A program made the position numbers and the translations under genes. Below, one piece after another: positions 56,565-64,000 of a stretch of DNA of 64,000 nt. The DNA is from Sorghum bicolor (taxonomy: Eukaryota > Streptophyta > Magnoliopsida > Poales > Poaceae). The notes under the pieces were generated by a model. The model did not search any database and was not told the origin of the DNA. It saw nothing but the letters and a program-made list of their open reading frames with translations. Location of the stretch: assembly GCF_000003195.3 (NCBI RefSeq), contig NC_012871.2:16177230-16241229 (forward strand), written 5' to 3'. The stretch's first letter is position 1. Each line of letters begins with the position of its first letter.

Positions 56565-59339
56565 ATGGGTGATGGAATAGAGGATTGTGTCACTTTGGCA
56601 CAATTTAATGAACTCCGACAAAGCATAGAAGAAAAGCAAGATAGGTTGACACAAGATCTTCAGAACCTTATGACTGAAATCAGAAGGCGTTGCCAACCTC
56701 ATGATGGAGCAAGCAACCATGGTGAAGATGGAGATATGAGTGATAGAAGTGCTGCTAGTAGAAGCTCAAGGGAACAAGGAAGGAGGAACCGAGGTAGGGG
56801 AAGAGGTCAAGGTCGAAGAAATCATGATAATGAAGAATCTGAAAAAGAGGATGATGATGATCATTCTCAATATCGATATGGTCGCCGACATCGTAGAAGA
56901 GGCAATCATGAGGAGAGGCTAGGAAAACTGAAGTTTACCATGCCAAAGTTTGATGGTGGGTCTGATTCTGAAGCCTATTTCACTTGGGAGCTGAAAGTGG
57001 ATAAAATCTTTCGCTTGGATAATTATTCAGAAGAGAAGAAGATGGCAATGGCATCTCTGGAGTTTGAAGTATATGCTCTAATATGGTGGGAGCAGCTCCT
57101 CAGTGATCGTGAAGAAGATGGAAGACATCCTATTGCAACTTGGGATGAAATGAAGAGAGAAATGAGAAGTCGTTTTGTGCCGAAGCACTATCGGCGTGAT
57201 CTTTTCGATAAATTGCAGAATTTGAAGCAAGGAAGTCTCTCTGTTGAAGAGTATTATAAGGAGATGGAGAAGTCTATGATTAGAGCCAATGTGTATGAAG
57301 ATGAAGAGCAAACTATTGCACGTTTTATGGCTGGGCTGCATCGCAATATTCAGCGCATTGTTGAGTTTCAGCCATACCGATATCTTATTGATTTGGTACA
57401 TCAAGCAACCAAAGCTGAACGTCAATTGCAGCAAGATGCTAAGAGCAGCAAGTCCTTGTCCTTTGGTATGAGGAACATCTCTGGAGGAAGCAAATCAATC
57501 ACCAAGTTTTCTGCTGAACCATCCATGGTGAAAGGCTCAAGTGGAGGCTCACGATCTAATTTTCATGGTACTTTTAGTGGAAAGAACACTGCTGTCCCAA
57601 GTTCAAAACCAGCAGCATCAAACACTACTTCAGTGGGTTCCACTTCCAATAGTAGTGGAATTCAGTGCTTCAAGTGTGGACGCCGTGGACATGTATCAAC
57701 AGAGTGTCCAAATAATCGTGTGGTCATTGTGAATGATAGTGGAGAATTTGAATCAGCTAGTGAAGAGGAAGCTGAGGAAGAACATGTTGGTGAAGCCCAT
57801 GAAGATGAGGAACATACTGGCTGTGAATTTGAGCATGGTGCTGCTCTTGTGGTGACTCAAATCTTGAGTGTTCAAATGAAAGAAGCTGAAAATGGGCAGC
57901 GACATAATTTATTTCAAACCAGAGCAAAGGTACATGATAAGGTGGTGAAGGTGATTATTGATGGAGGGAGCTGCCATAATCTTGCTAGTCGTGAGATGGC
58001 TGATAAACTTGGCCTGAAGCTGCTACGACACCCTCATCCATATCATGTACAGTGGCTGAATGATTCGGGAGATATCAAGATTGGATATAAAGTAAACATT
58101 CCATTCAAGATTGGTGAATATGTTGACACAGTAGAGTGTGATGTGGCGCCCATGTCGGTGTGTCACTTGCTGCTTGGAAGGCCATGGCAATATGATCGAT
58201 ATAGCCAACATTGTGGGAGAACAAATCAGTTTACTATTAATCTAACGGGGAAGAAGTTTGTTCTCAAGCCTGTGACACCCCAACAAATCATGGCTGAACA
58301 TTTACAAAAGAAATCTGAAATTGTTCCAGTGAGTAGAGAGGAAGGAGAGCAAAAGAAATTGAGTGCCATCCACAATTCGGTGAGTGAGTGCCACAAGCCA
58401 AATTTGAGAGAGAAAAAGAAAGGAGAGGGAGAGAATTTAGTCATGCTAGCCACAAAATCTGAAATGAGAGAAGTAAGGAACAACCCCGAACAAGTGCTCT
58501 TTGTACTTGTATACAAAGACATTTTAATTTCAGCTAACGACATGACCTCTCTTCCTAGTGTTGTGTCTCATCTTTTGCAGGACTATGGAGATGTCTTTCC
58601 AGAAGAAACACCGGCGGGACTACCTCCAATTCGTGGGATTGAGCATCAAATTGATCTCATTCCAGGGGCTGCACTACCTAATCGACCACCGTACAGAACC
58701 AATCCAGAAGAAACAAAGGAGATACAAAGGCAAGTGCAAGAACTTCTTGATAAAGGTTTTGTTCGTGAAAGTTTAAGTCCTTGTGCTGTTCCTGTAATTT
58801 TAGTACCTAAGAAAGATGGTTCTTGGAGAATGTGTGTTGATTGTAGAGCTATAAATAACATCACTGTTCGCTATCGCCATCCTACCCCACGTTTAGATGA
58901 CATGCTTGATGAATTAAGTGGTTCCACCATATTCACTAAAATTGATTTGAGAAGTGGATACCATCAGATAAGAATGAAAACAGGGGATGAATGGAAAACT
59001 GCATTTAAAACAAAATTTGGGCTGTATGAATGGTTAGTTATGCCTTTTGGTTTGACTAATGCTCCTAGTACTTTCATGAGATTAATGAACCATGTCTTGA
59101 GAGCTTTCATTGGAAAATTTGTTGTTGTCTACTTTGATGATATCTTAATTTACAGCAAGTCTTTTGAGGAACATGTGAATCATATTCGGCAAGTCTTGGA
59201 AGAGCTTAGAAAGGAGAAATTATTTGCTAATCTTGAGAAGTGCAGTTTTTGCACAGACCATGTTGTGTTTCTTGGCTTTGTTGTTTCAGGAAAGGGCATA
59301 GAAGTGGATGAAAGCAAGGTGAAAGCCATCAAGGATTGA
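56565..59339 (+). CDS. gag-pol: Gag-protease-reverse transcriptase polyprotein of C2 (924 codons)
   Basis: One uninterrupted frame. Residues ~70-115 are Arg/Gly and Asp-rich; ~120-290 gag (AYFTWELKVDKIF, ALIWWEQLL, RFVPKHYRRDLFDKLQ); CCHC knuckle at 368-381 with spacing CX2CX4HX4C; acidic linker ~390-420; aspartic protease with D466-G-G-S; reverse transcriptase ~735-910 with KIDLRSGYHQI and catalytic YFDD at 856-859. Having gag and pol in one frame is normal for several plant gypsy groups. The frame stops at TGA 59337-59339, where the family continues KD-W-PTP, so RNase H and integrase are cut off. Start: the first ATG after the leader, the same as in C1. Confidence 0.9.
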   Translation: MGDGIEDCVTLAQFNELRQSIEEKQDRLTQDLQNLMTEIRRRCQPHDGASNHGEDGDMSDRSAASRSSREQGRRNRGRGRGQGRRNHDNEESEKEDDDDHSQYRYGRRHRRRGNHEERLGKLKFTMPKFDGGSDSEAYFTWELKVDKIFRLDNYSEEKKMAMASLEFEVYALIWWEQLLSDREEDGRHPIATWDEMKREMRSRFVPKHYRRDLFDKLQNLKQGSLSVEEYYKEMEKSMIRANVYEDEEQTIARFMAGLHRNIQRIVEFQPYRYLIDLVHQATKAERQLQQDAKSSKSLSFGMRNISGGSKSITKFSAEPSMVKGSSGGSRSNFHGTFSGKNTAVPSSKPAASNTTSVGSTSNSSGIQCFKCGRRGHVSTECPNNRVVIVNDSGEFESASEEEAEEEHVGEAHEDEEHTGCEFEHGAALVVTQILSVQMKEAENGQRHNLFQTRAKVHDKVVKVIIDGGSCHNLASREMADKLGLKLLRHPHPYHVQWLNDSGDIKIGYKVNIPFKIGEYVDTVECDVAPMSVCHLLLGRPWQYDRYSQHCGRTNQFTINLTGKKFVLKPVTPQQIMAEHLQKKSEIVPVSREEGEQKKLSAIHNSVSECHKPNLREKKKGEGENLVMLATKSEMREVRNNPEQVLFVLVYKDILISANDMTSLPSVVSHLLQDYGDVFPEETPAGLPPIRGIEHQIDLIPGAALPNRPPYRTNPEETKEIQRQVQELLDKGFVRESLSPCAVPVILVPKKDGSWRMCVDCRAINNITVRYRHPTPRLDDMLDELSGSTIFTKIDLRSGYHQIRMKTGDEWKTAFKTKFGLYEWLVMPFGLTNAPSTFMRLMNHVLRAFIGKFVVVYFDDILIYSKSFEEHVNHIRQVLEELRKEKLFANLEKCSFCTDHVVFLGFVVSGKGIEVDESKVKAIKD

Positions 59340-59675
59340 CCAACTCCAACAAATGCAAGTCAAGTAAGAAGTTTTCATGGCCTTGCTGGTTTTTATAGGA
59401 GGTTTGTGAGAGATTTCAGTACCATCGCTGCTCCTTTGAATGAATTGACAAAGAAAGGTGTTGACTTTAAATGGGGAAAATCACAACAAAATGCATTTCA
59501 AGAATTAAAGAAACGTTTGACTGAAGCACCTGTACTTGTTCTTCTTGATTTCACTAAAACTTTTGAAATAGAATGTGATGCTAGTGGAATTAGGATAGGA
59601 CGAGTTTTAATGTAACAAGGAAAACCTGTAGCATATTTTAGTGAAAAACTAGGCGGTGCTCAACTGAATTATTCT
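59340..59675 (+). pseudogene. pol: RT connection and RNase H start of C2
   Basis: The frame after the TGA encodes [31 protein letters not shown] and [17 protein letters not shown], then TAA (59613-59615) where C1 has CAA. Two residues in the RNase H start (IRIGR against IGIGG in C1) look damaged. With stops on both sides this part cannot be made from its own start. Confidence 0.85.
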
Positions 59676-61664
59676 GTGTATGATAAAGAATTATATGCTT
59701 TGGTGCGTGTGCTTGAAACATGGCAGCACTACTTATGGCCAAAAGAATTTGTCATTCACTCTGATCATGAAGCTTTGAAGTACTTGAAAGGACAAGCAAA
59801 ACTGAACCGTCGTCATGCCAAATGGGTTGAGTTCATCGAAACATTTCCATACATTGTGAAATATAAGAAAGGTAAGGACAATGTTGTTGCTGATGCTCTG
59901 TCACGAAAGAGTGTGTTGCTAAACCAACTTGAGGTAAAGGTTTTGGGACTTGAAAGTTTGAAAGAACTGTACAGTAATGACCCTGAATTTTCAGAACCAT
60001 ATAATCATTGTAAAAATGGAAAAGGTTGGGAAAAGTATCATATACATGATGGATTTTTGTTTAGAGCTAACAAAATCTGTGTTCCAAATTCTTCGGTTAG
60101 AATGCTTTTGTTGCAGGAGTCTCATGGGGGAGGATTGACAGGCCATTTTGGACAAAGAAAAACCTATGAGCTGCTAGAAGATCATTTTTATTGGCCCAAG
60201 ATGAGAAGAGATGTCATCAGATTCGTGGAGCGATGCGTTACCTGTCACAAAGCTAAGTCTAAACTGAACCCTCATGGTTTATATACTCCTTTACCTACTC
60301 CTAAAACTCCTTGGGAAGACATAAGCATGGATTTTGTCTTGGGGTTGCCTAGAACTCAGAAAGGAAAAGATTCAATTTTTGTTGTGGTTGATAGATTTTC
60401 AAAGATGGCTCATTTTATTCCTTGTAACAAGAGCGACGATGCTTCACATATTGCTAATTTGTTCTTCAGGGAAATTGTGCGGCTGCATGGAATGCCTAGA
60501 ACCATTGTATCTGATCGTGATGTCAAGTTTGTGAGCTATTTTTGGAAAACATTATGGGCAAAGCTCGGAACCAAGCTTTTGTTCTCCACCACTTGTCACC
60601 CTCAAACCGATGGACAAACTGAAGTGGCGAATCGCACATTGTCAATGTTGCTGCGAACTATGATGAAAAAGAACCTGAAGGTTTGGGAGGAATGTTTGCC
60701 ACATGTGGAGTTTGCATATAACAGGGCAGTACACTCTACCACTAATATGTGTCCTTTTGAAATTGTATATGGGTTCAAACCTATTGCTCCGATAGATTTA
60801 TTGCCCCTTCCATTGCAGGAAAGAACCAATATGGAAGCCTCCAAGCATGCTGCATACATCAAGAAGATACACGAGAAGACCAAGGAAGCAATTGAACTCA
60901 AGGCAGGACGCAAGGCTGCAAGTATGAACAAACATAGGAAGAAGGTGTTATTTGAACCCGGGGACTTGGTGTGGATACACTTGCGCAAGGATCGCTTTCC
61001 TCAACAGCGCAAATCAAAATTGCTGCCACGAGGAGATGGTCCATTTCGTGTTCTTGAGAAGATCAATGACAATGCATACAAGATTGATCTTCCTGCAACT
61101 TATGGCGTGAGCAACTCCTTCAATGTTGCTGATCTCTCACCATTCACAAGTGAAGACACTTTAGAGTCGAGGACGACTCCTTTTCAAGGGGGGGAGGATG
61201 ATATGATCATGCCACCAAGCAAGATGTCACAAGCTCCAAGTCAAGCTACACCCACTCAAGTTTCACCTACACCGACACCAGCTCAAGTCATCGATGGACC
61301 GATTATACGTAGTCGTGCAAAGAAGCTACAACAAGAGGTCCACGCGCTACTTTGTGAGATTCATTTTAACATTAATGATAATTATATACTACCTAAGTGT
61401 TGTACCTTGATTGTACTCAGGTATATAGAAGAAGAGAAGGAAGAATCGGACCATGAAGAACGGACCAGTGCAAGTTCCAGAAGAAGTCAAAAACGGACCA
61501 GTGGAAGTCAAAAACGGACTAGTGCAAAGAATCTTCATAACTTTTTACTCACAAAAGCTATGAAGGTCTATGAGCACTTGTTGGAAAGCTTGACGAGTCT
61601 ACTTTCCAATGAATCTAGTGGCGACCAGTTTGGATACTCCATATTGCCTGCAGACCAGAATTAG
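59676..61664 (+). CDS. pol: RNase H end, integrase and C-terminal extension of C2 (662 codons)
   Basis: The frame is open from the RNase H TAA; the Met at 59676 is only the first Met. RNase H end: [20 protein letters not shown] to NVVADALSR (~77). Integrase zinc finger H150, H157, C187, C190; catalytic core D219 (ISMDF), D280 (TIVSDRD), E316 (DGQTEV), with 35 residues between the last two as expected. The GPY/F-like [11 protein letters not shown] follows. The frame then crosses the PPT and reads ~155 codons into the 3' LTR ([28 protein letters not shown]). The integrase inserts element DNA into the chromosome. It looks intact, but lacks a start of its own because of the upstream stops. Confidence 0.87.
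   Translation: MYDKELYALVRVLETWQHYLWPKEFVIHSDHEALKYLKGQAKLNRRHAKWVEFIETFPYIVKYKKGKDNVVADALSRKSVLLNQLEVKVLGLESLKELYSNDPEFSEPYNHCKNGKGWEKYHIHDGFLFRANKICVPNSSVRMLLLQESHGGGLTGHFGQRKTYELLEDHFYWPKMRRDVIRFVERCVTCHKAKSKLNPHGLYTPLPTPKTPWEDISMDFVLGLPRTQKGKDSIFVVVDRFSKMAHFIPCNKSDDASHIANLFFREIVRLHGMPRTIVSDRDVKFVSYFWKTLWAKLGTKLLFSTTCHPQTDGQTEVANRTLSMLLRTMMKKNLKVWEECLPHVEFAYNRAVHSTTNMCPFEIVYGFKPIAPIDLLPLPLQERTNMEASKHAAYIKKIHEKTKEAIELKAGRKAASMNKHRKKVLFEPGDLVWIHLRKDRFPQQRKSKLLPRGDGPFRVLEKINDNAYKIDLPATYGVSNSFNVADLSPFTSEDTLESRTTPFQGGEDDMIMPPSKMSQAPSQATPTQVSPTPTPAQVIDGPIIRSRAKKLQQEVHALLCEIHFNINDNYILPKCCTLIVLRYIEEEKEESDHEERTSASSRRSQKRTSGSQKRTSAKNLHNFLLTKAMKVYEHLLESLTSLLSNESSGDQFGYSILPADQN
61186..61198 (+). other. 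Polypurine tract of C2
   Basis: AAGGGGGGGAGGA directly before the LTR start TGATATGATC. The tract lies inside the open pol frame. Confidence 0.85.
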
Positions 61665-62392
61665 TACAGACTGCTCAGAAGGTCAACAGTCTGTCATGAC
61701 AGAATGTTGGTACAACTTGCCAAGTAAAACTGTACCAATCTACAAAGTTTCGTGCTGGTTGGCATACATTTCTGGAAGGCCCTTTGAGTCTAGTTTCACA
61801 CCCAAGAAACGGTTCATCATTTGGACTTCCCAATAAAAAGTTATGGTCAGTTTATTGGAAACTGCTCTAGAGGCCAACAGTCACGCGAAGCCACTTCGGG
61901 AATCTATTTCGAGGGGACCTTTTACATTGTCTTCGCTCAGAAACTCTATTTCGTTTTCATACCTATCTAGCAGGGCTGTTGCTAGTATAAATACCCCCTA
62001 AGACTTATTGTAATCGAAGACTTTGATAATTGAAATACAGAACCCCTTTGTTCAGCTGCGTGCTAACAAATCCAGAGAGTGATCTCTACCCCTTTGCTCT
62101 TGTGATTTCCTCGCAGGATTACATAGGCGGCGGCTTCATCCGCTCCCAATTGGTGCTCCTACTCCCTTCAAGGTATTCCTTGATTGATTGTTTGCTGTGT
62201 TGGTTGGTTCCTTGAGAGTGTGGTTGGGCGAATCCTCGATTCAGGTTGCCGGTTAAAGACGGTGGTTGGCTTCGAGTTTTATTTGCCAGGTTGCACTAGT
62301 TATCGCTGCTTGCAGCAAGTTATCCGGTTGTTCTTCAGCTAGTTATCGGTGTTCTTCCTACGTCGTGAAGATCGGGACAACGTGACGCATCA
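61199..62392 (+). repeat. 3' LTR of C2
   Basis: 1194 bp, TGATATGATC to GACGCATCA. Its first ~466 bases are open in the pol frame up to the TAG at 61662-61664. TATA box at 61986-61993. Confidence 0.93.
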
Positions 62393-64000
62393 ATCCTTTT
62401 CTTTGTTTATTTGATAGTTAAATTTGATACTTAAGGACCGTCAACAAACTCCCCCAAGCTTACCTCTTGCTTGTCCCTGAGTAAGGATAGACTCAGCTAT
62501 GGATCATAAGTTGTTGCAATATCTTTAAAAATTGACGGTACACATGCTTTTGAATGAGGTCTCATCTCTGAGTTAGAGTAAACTGTCAAGACTTAAAACT
62601 TACTTACTTTACCTTTCACCATGAGACTTGTAACCGTCACTTCTGTCTTGAGTGGTTAAAAGATAGGACAGTCCCGTCAAGTGCCATGTCTCTTATTCTT
62701 GATCAGCTATAGCTCTGGAGTTTTTGCAGATTTTCAAATAAAACTCAGAGATTCCTTTGTATGACTCTCTCATATCTCTCTTTTGTGGTATTTCTGAATC
62801 CTTACCAAGGCAGTGATGGTATATGCCTTCTCTCAAAATATGTGGTATTTGTGGTATAAGGCATAGTGACATTGCCTTCTCTCTCACCCTACTCTAATAA
62901 GGCTTTAATATCTGGAGCTCATAGGTGGGAGATAAAGTATACATACTTACAAGACATTTATTGTATAGTCAAACCATGGATCCAAAGAAACAAATCAATA
63001 AGCCAAATCAAGATGTGCATGTGTGGCGAATGAATGGTGTATAGTGATGATGGTGATAACAACGGTGAAAGTCTAATTCTACTTTTGCTCTTATGAGGGG
63101 ATACATACCTTCCTTGCTTTTTGAAACTTTATGAGGAGAATGAGATGCTCTTCTTTTTCTTTCCTCTCAGGTGGGTATCTTGTACCCCTAATTCTAATGT
63201 CGGACACTTGTCCATTTTTACCTCTCGTCTCACTTTTTCTTTCTTTCGAGGTTCCGGGCACTTGCCCCTTTTTATTTCCTCGTTTATTATTATTATTTTT
63301 TTTCTTTTCTTCTCTTTTCTTTTTTTTCAGAGCACTCATCTCCTGAAATAATGTAGCAAGTAGTAGTAACCAAAATAACTGGAGCATTTATTTCACAAGG
63401 AATAACAGGGATAGGAAAATGTTTTTGGCTATTCTCTCCCGGATTAGGAGTAGAATGATTTTGGGTGAAACTGGAGATGGAAATGGATGGATATATGTGG
63501 ATGGTACTTCCGGAGTAGCATATATGAGTGAACGTGCAAGTGAATCTTGATTTAACCACATGACAAGCTCCTAAGGGTCTACACAGCTTGACCACACTCA
63601 ATGCTCATAAGCAGTAAATAAATGTGTGCCTCAAAGTCTAGCAAGCATGTATATATGGCTGTGGTAGGAATTTAAACTTTCATCATACAGGAACTCATCA
63701 TGCAATATTTTAAACATTTTTCAAAGATAAAATTCTCCAGAATTCTAGCATCTCTAGAAATAGATAAACAGCAGCTCAACCTTCCCATATCATATCCGTT
63801 AAAAACTTAGATTTCAGATCAAGTTTTCATCCCACAAGTTTAGATCTAGAGCAAGCTTTAAATTATAACAGTTATGTCTAAACTTGAGAGAGAACTTCAA
63901 ATTTGCAAATTAGGCAGAGCAACTATTCATCATATCCATGCTAGAGTTTTATAATTAAGATTCATAGCAAACTTTATTTATTTATTTATTTATTTATTTA
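62393..64000 (-). mobile_element. B3: start of a B-family 3' LTR and its upstream interior
   Basis: 62393-62446 matches the last 54 bases of B2 on the plus strand (GATAGTTAAATTTGATACTT, GGACCGTCAACA); on the minus strand this is the LTR start. Directly next to it the minus strand reads AAGCTTGGGGGAGTTT, a PPT (62447-62462), so the interior lies to the right and runs off the window. The rest of this LTR is missing because C2 abuts it. The 1.5-kb interior shows no coding domain; it includes a pyrimidine-rich block (63.22-63.35 kb) with paired GGACACTTGTCC and GGGCACTTGCCC words. Such long non-coding 3' regions are known in Athila/Tat-like gypsy elements; that assignment is inference. Confidence 0.78.
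63973..64000. repeat. (TTTA)n microsatellite at the window edge
   Basis: Seven TTTA units, continuing past the window end. Confidence 0.9.

Larger units (their letters stand above)
54418..62392 (+). mobile_element. Ty3/gypsy retrotransposon C2, 7975 bp
   Basis: LTRs 54418-55611 and 61199-62392 (1194 bp each) flank a 5587-bp interior with PBS, leader, gag-protease-RT, RNase H, integrase and PPT. It is the most complete member of the family here but has stops at 59337 and in RNase H. The right flank ATCCT would be half of a TSD; on the left the first LTR is preceded by C3 pol rather than host DNA. By eye about 24 differences separate the LTRs, but they may come from two different insertions. 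No recognisable chromodomain follows the integrase. It resembles chromovirus-side elements (Reina-like) only in overall pol text, so the clade is left open. Confidence 0.93.

Noticed and set aside
1..64000. CRISPR arrays, bacterial operons, rRNA genes
   Set aside because: No regularly spaced identical repeats, no rRNA segments; composition and element types are those of a plant nuclear genome.

Overview
This window is repeat-dense nuclear DNA of a grass, most likely from the Andropogoneae (sorghum, sugarcane or Miscanthus type). The reasons are long LTRs ending TGTAACACCC...GGGTRTTACA, initiator-Met primer sites (TGGTATCARAGC), many copies of a MITE with GGCCTTGTTTAG-type ends, Helitron ends with a CCCGTTGCAACGCACGGG hairpin, and CACTA elements with GGGACTAAAG subterminal repeats. 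Species is inferred, not proven. Nearly everything is transposable-element DNA, mostly nested. The only plausible host gene is a four-transmembrane protein gene at 45.3-45.9 kb (minus strand).

Layout. 1-1825: 5' end of a minus-strand LTR retrotransposon that leaves the window on the left, with one ORF broken by two in-frame stops. 1.8-3.1 kb: sparse sequence, a 67-bp tandem duplication and a Tourist-like MITE. 3091-13430: a MITE split by a solo LTR (D, TSD CATAC), itself split by a nearly complete Ty3/gypsy element (C1, TSD CGGGG). 13.4-15.4 kb: MITE cluster. 15430-36783: plus-strand element A with ~2.6-kb LTRs and a non-coding interior. Its 5' LTR holds solo LTR B1 (TSD GCAGG), B1 holds an 11.9-kb CACTA element (TSD GGC), and the CACTA holds Helitrons and an importin-alpha gene fragment. 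Its 3' LTR starts beside a 273-bp hAT MITE (TSD ATTTGTAA) and carries another MITE. 37.1-38.2 kb: two MITEs and a 547-bp Mutator-like foldback element (TSD TTCAAATAA). 39.06-44.8 kb: an ancient minus-strand hAT transposase relic cut into pieces by a MITE, a CACTA-like element (itself holding a Copia-like solo LTR) and a decayed LTR. 45.3-46.7 kb: the host-like gene and a duplicated upstream segment. 46710-49515: solo LTR E (TSD GCAAT). 49554-51737: CACTA remnant with a decayed transposase. 51738-53056: solo LTR B2 (TSD GCCAC). 53072-62392: truncated gypsy pol (C3), an LTR, a full internal region and a second LTR (C2), a recombinant tandem. 62393-64000: start of the LTR and 3' interior of another minus-strand B-family element.

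How the parts relate. C1, C2 and C3 are one gypsy family (gag, zinc knuckle, protease, reverse transcriptase, RNase H, integrase). No copy is intact, and C1 and C2 share a TGA between reverse transcriptase and RNase H. LTRs A, D and E belong to related long-LTR families; B1, B2 and B3 form another. Insertion order follows from TSDs and from comparing filled with empty sites between paralogous copies inside the window. I found no convincingly new biological system. The most useful content is the nesting, the recombinant C3-C2 tandem, the gene-capturing CACTA and the reassembled hAT relic.
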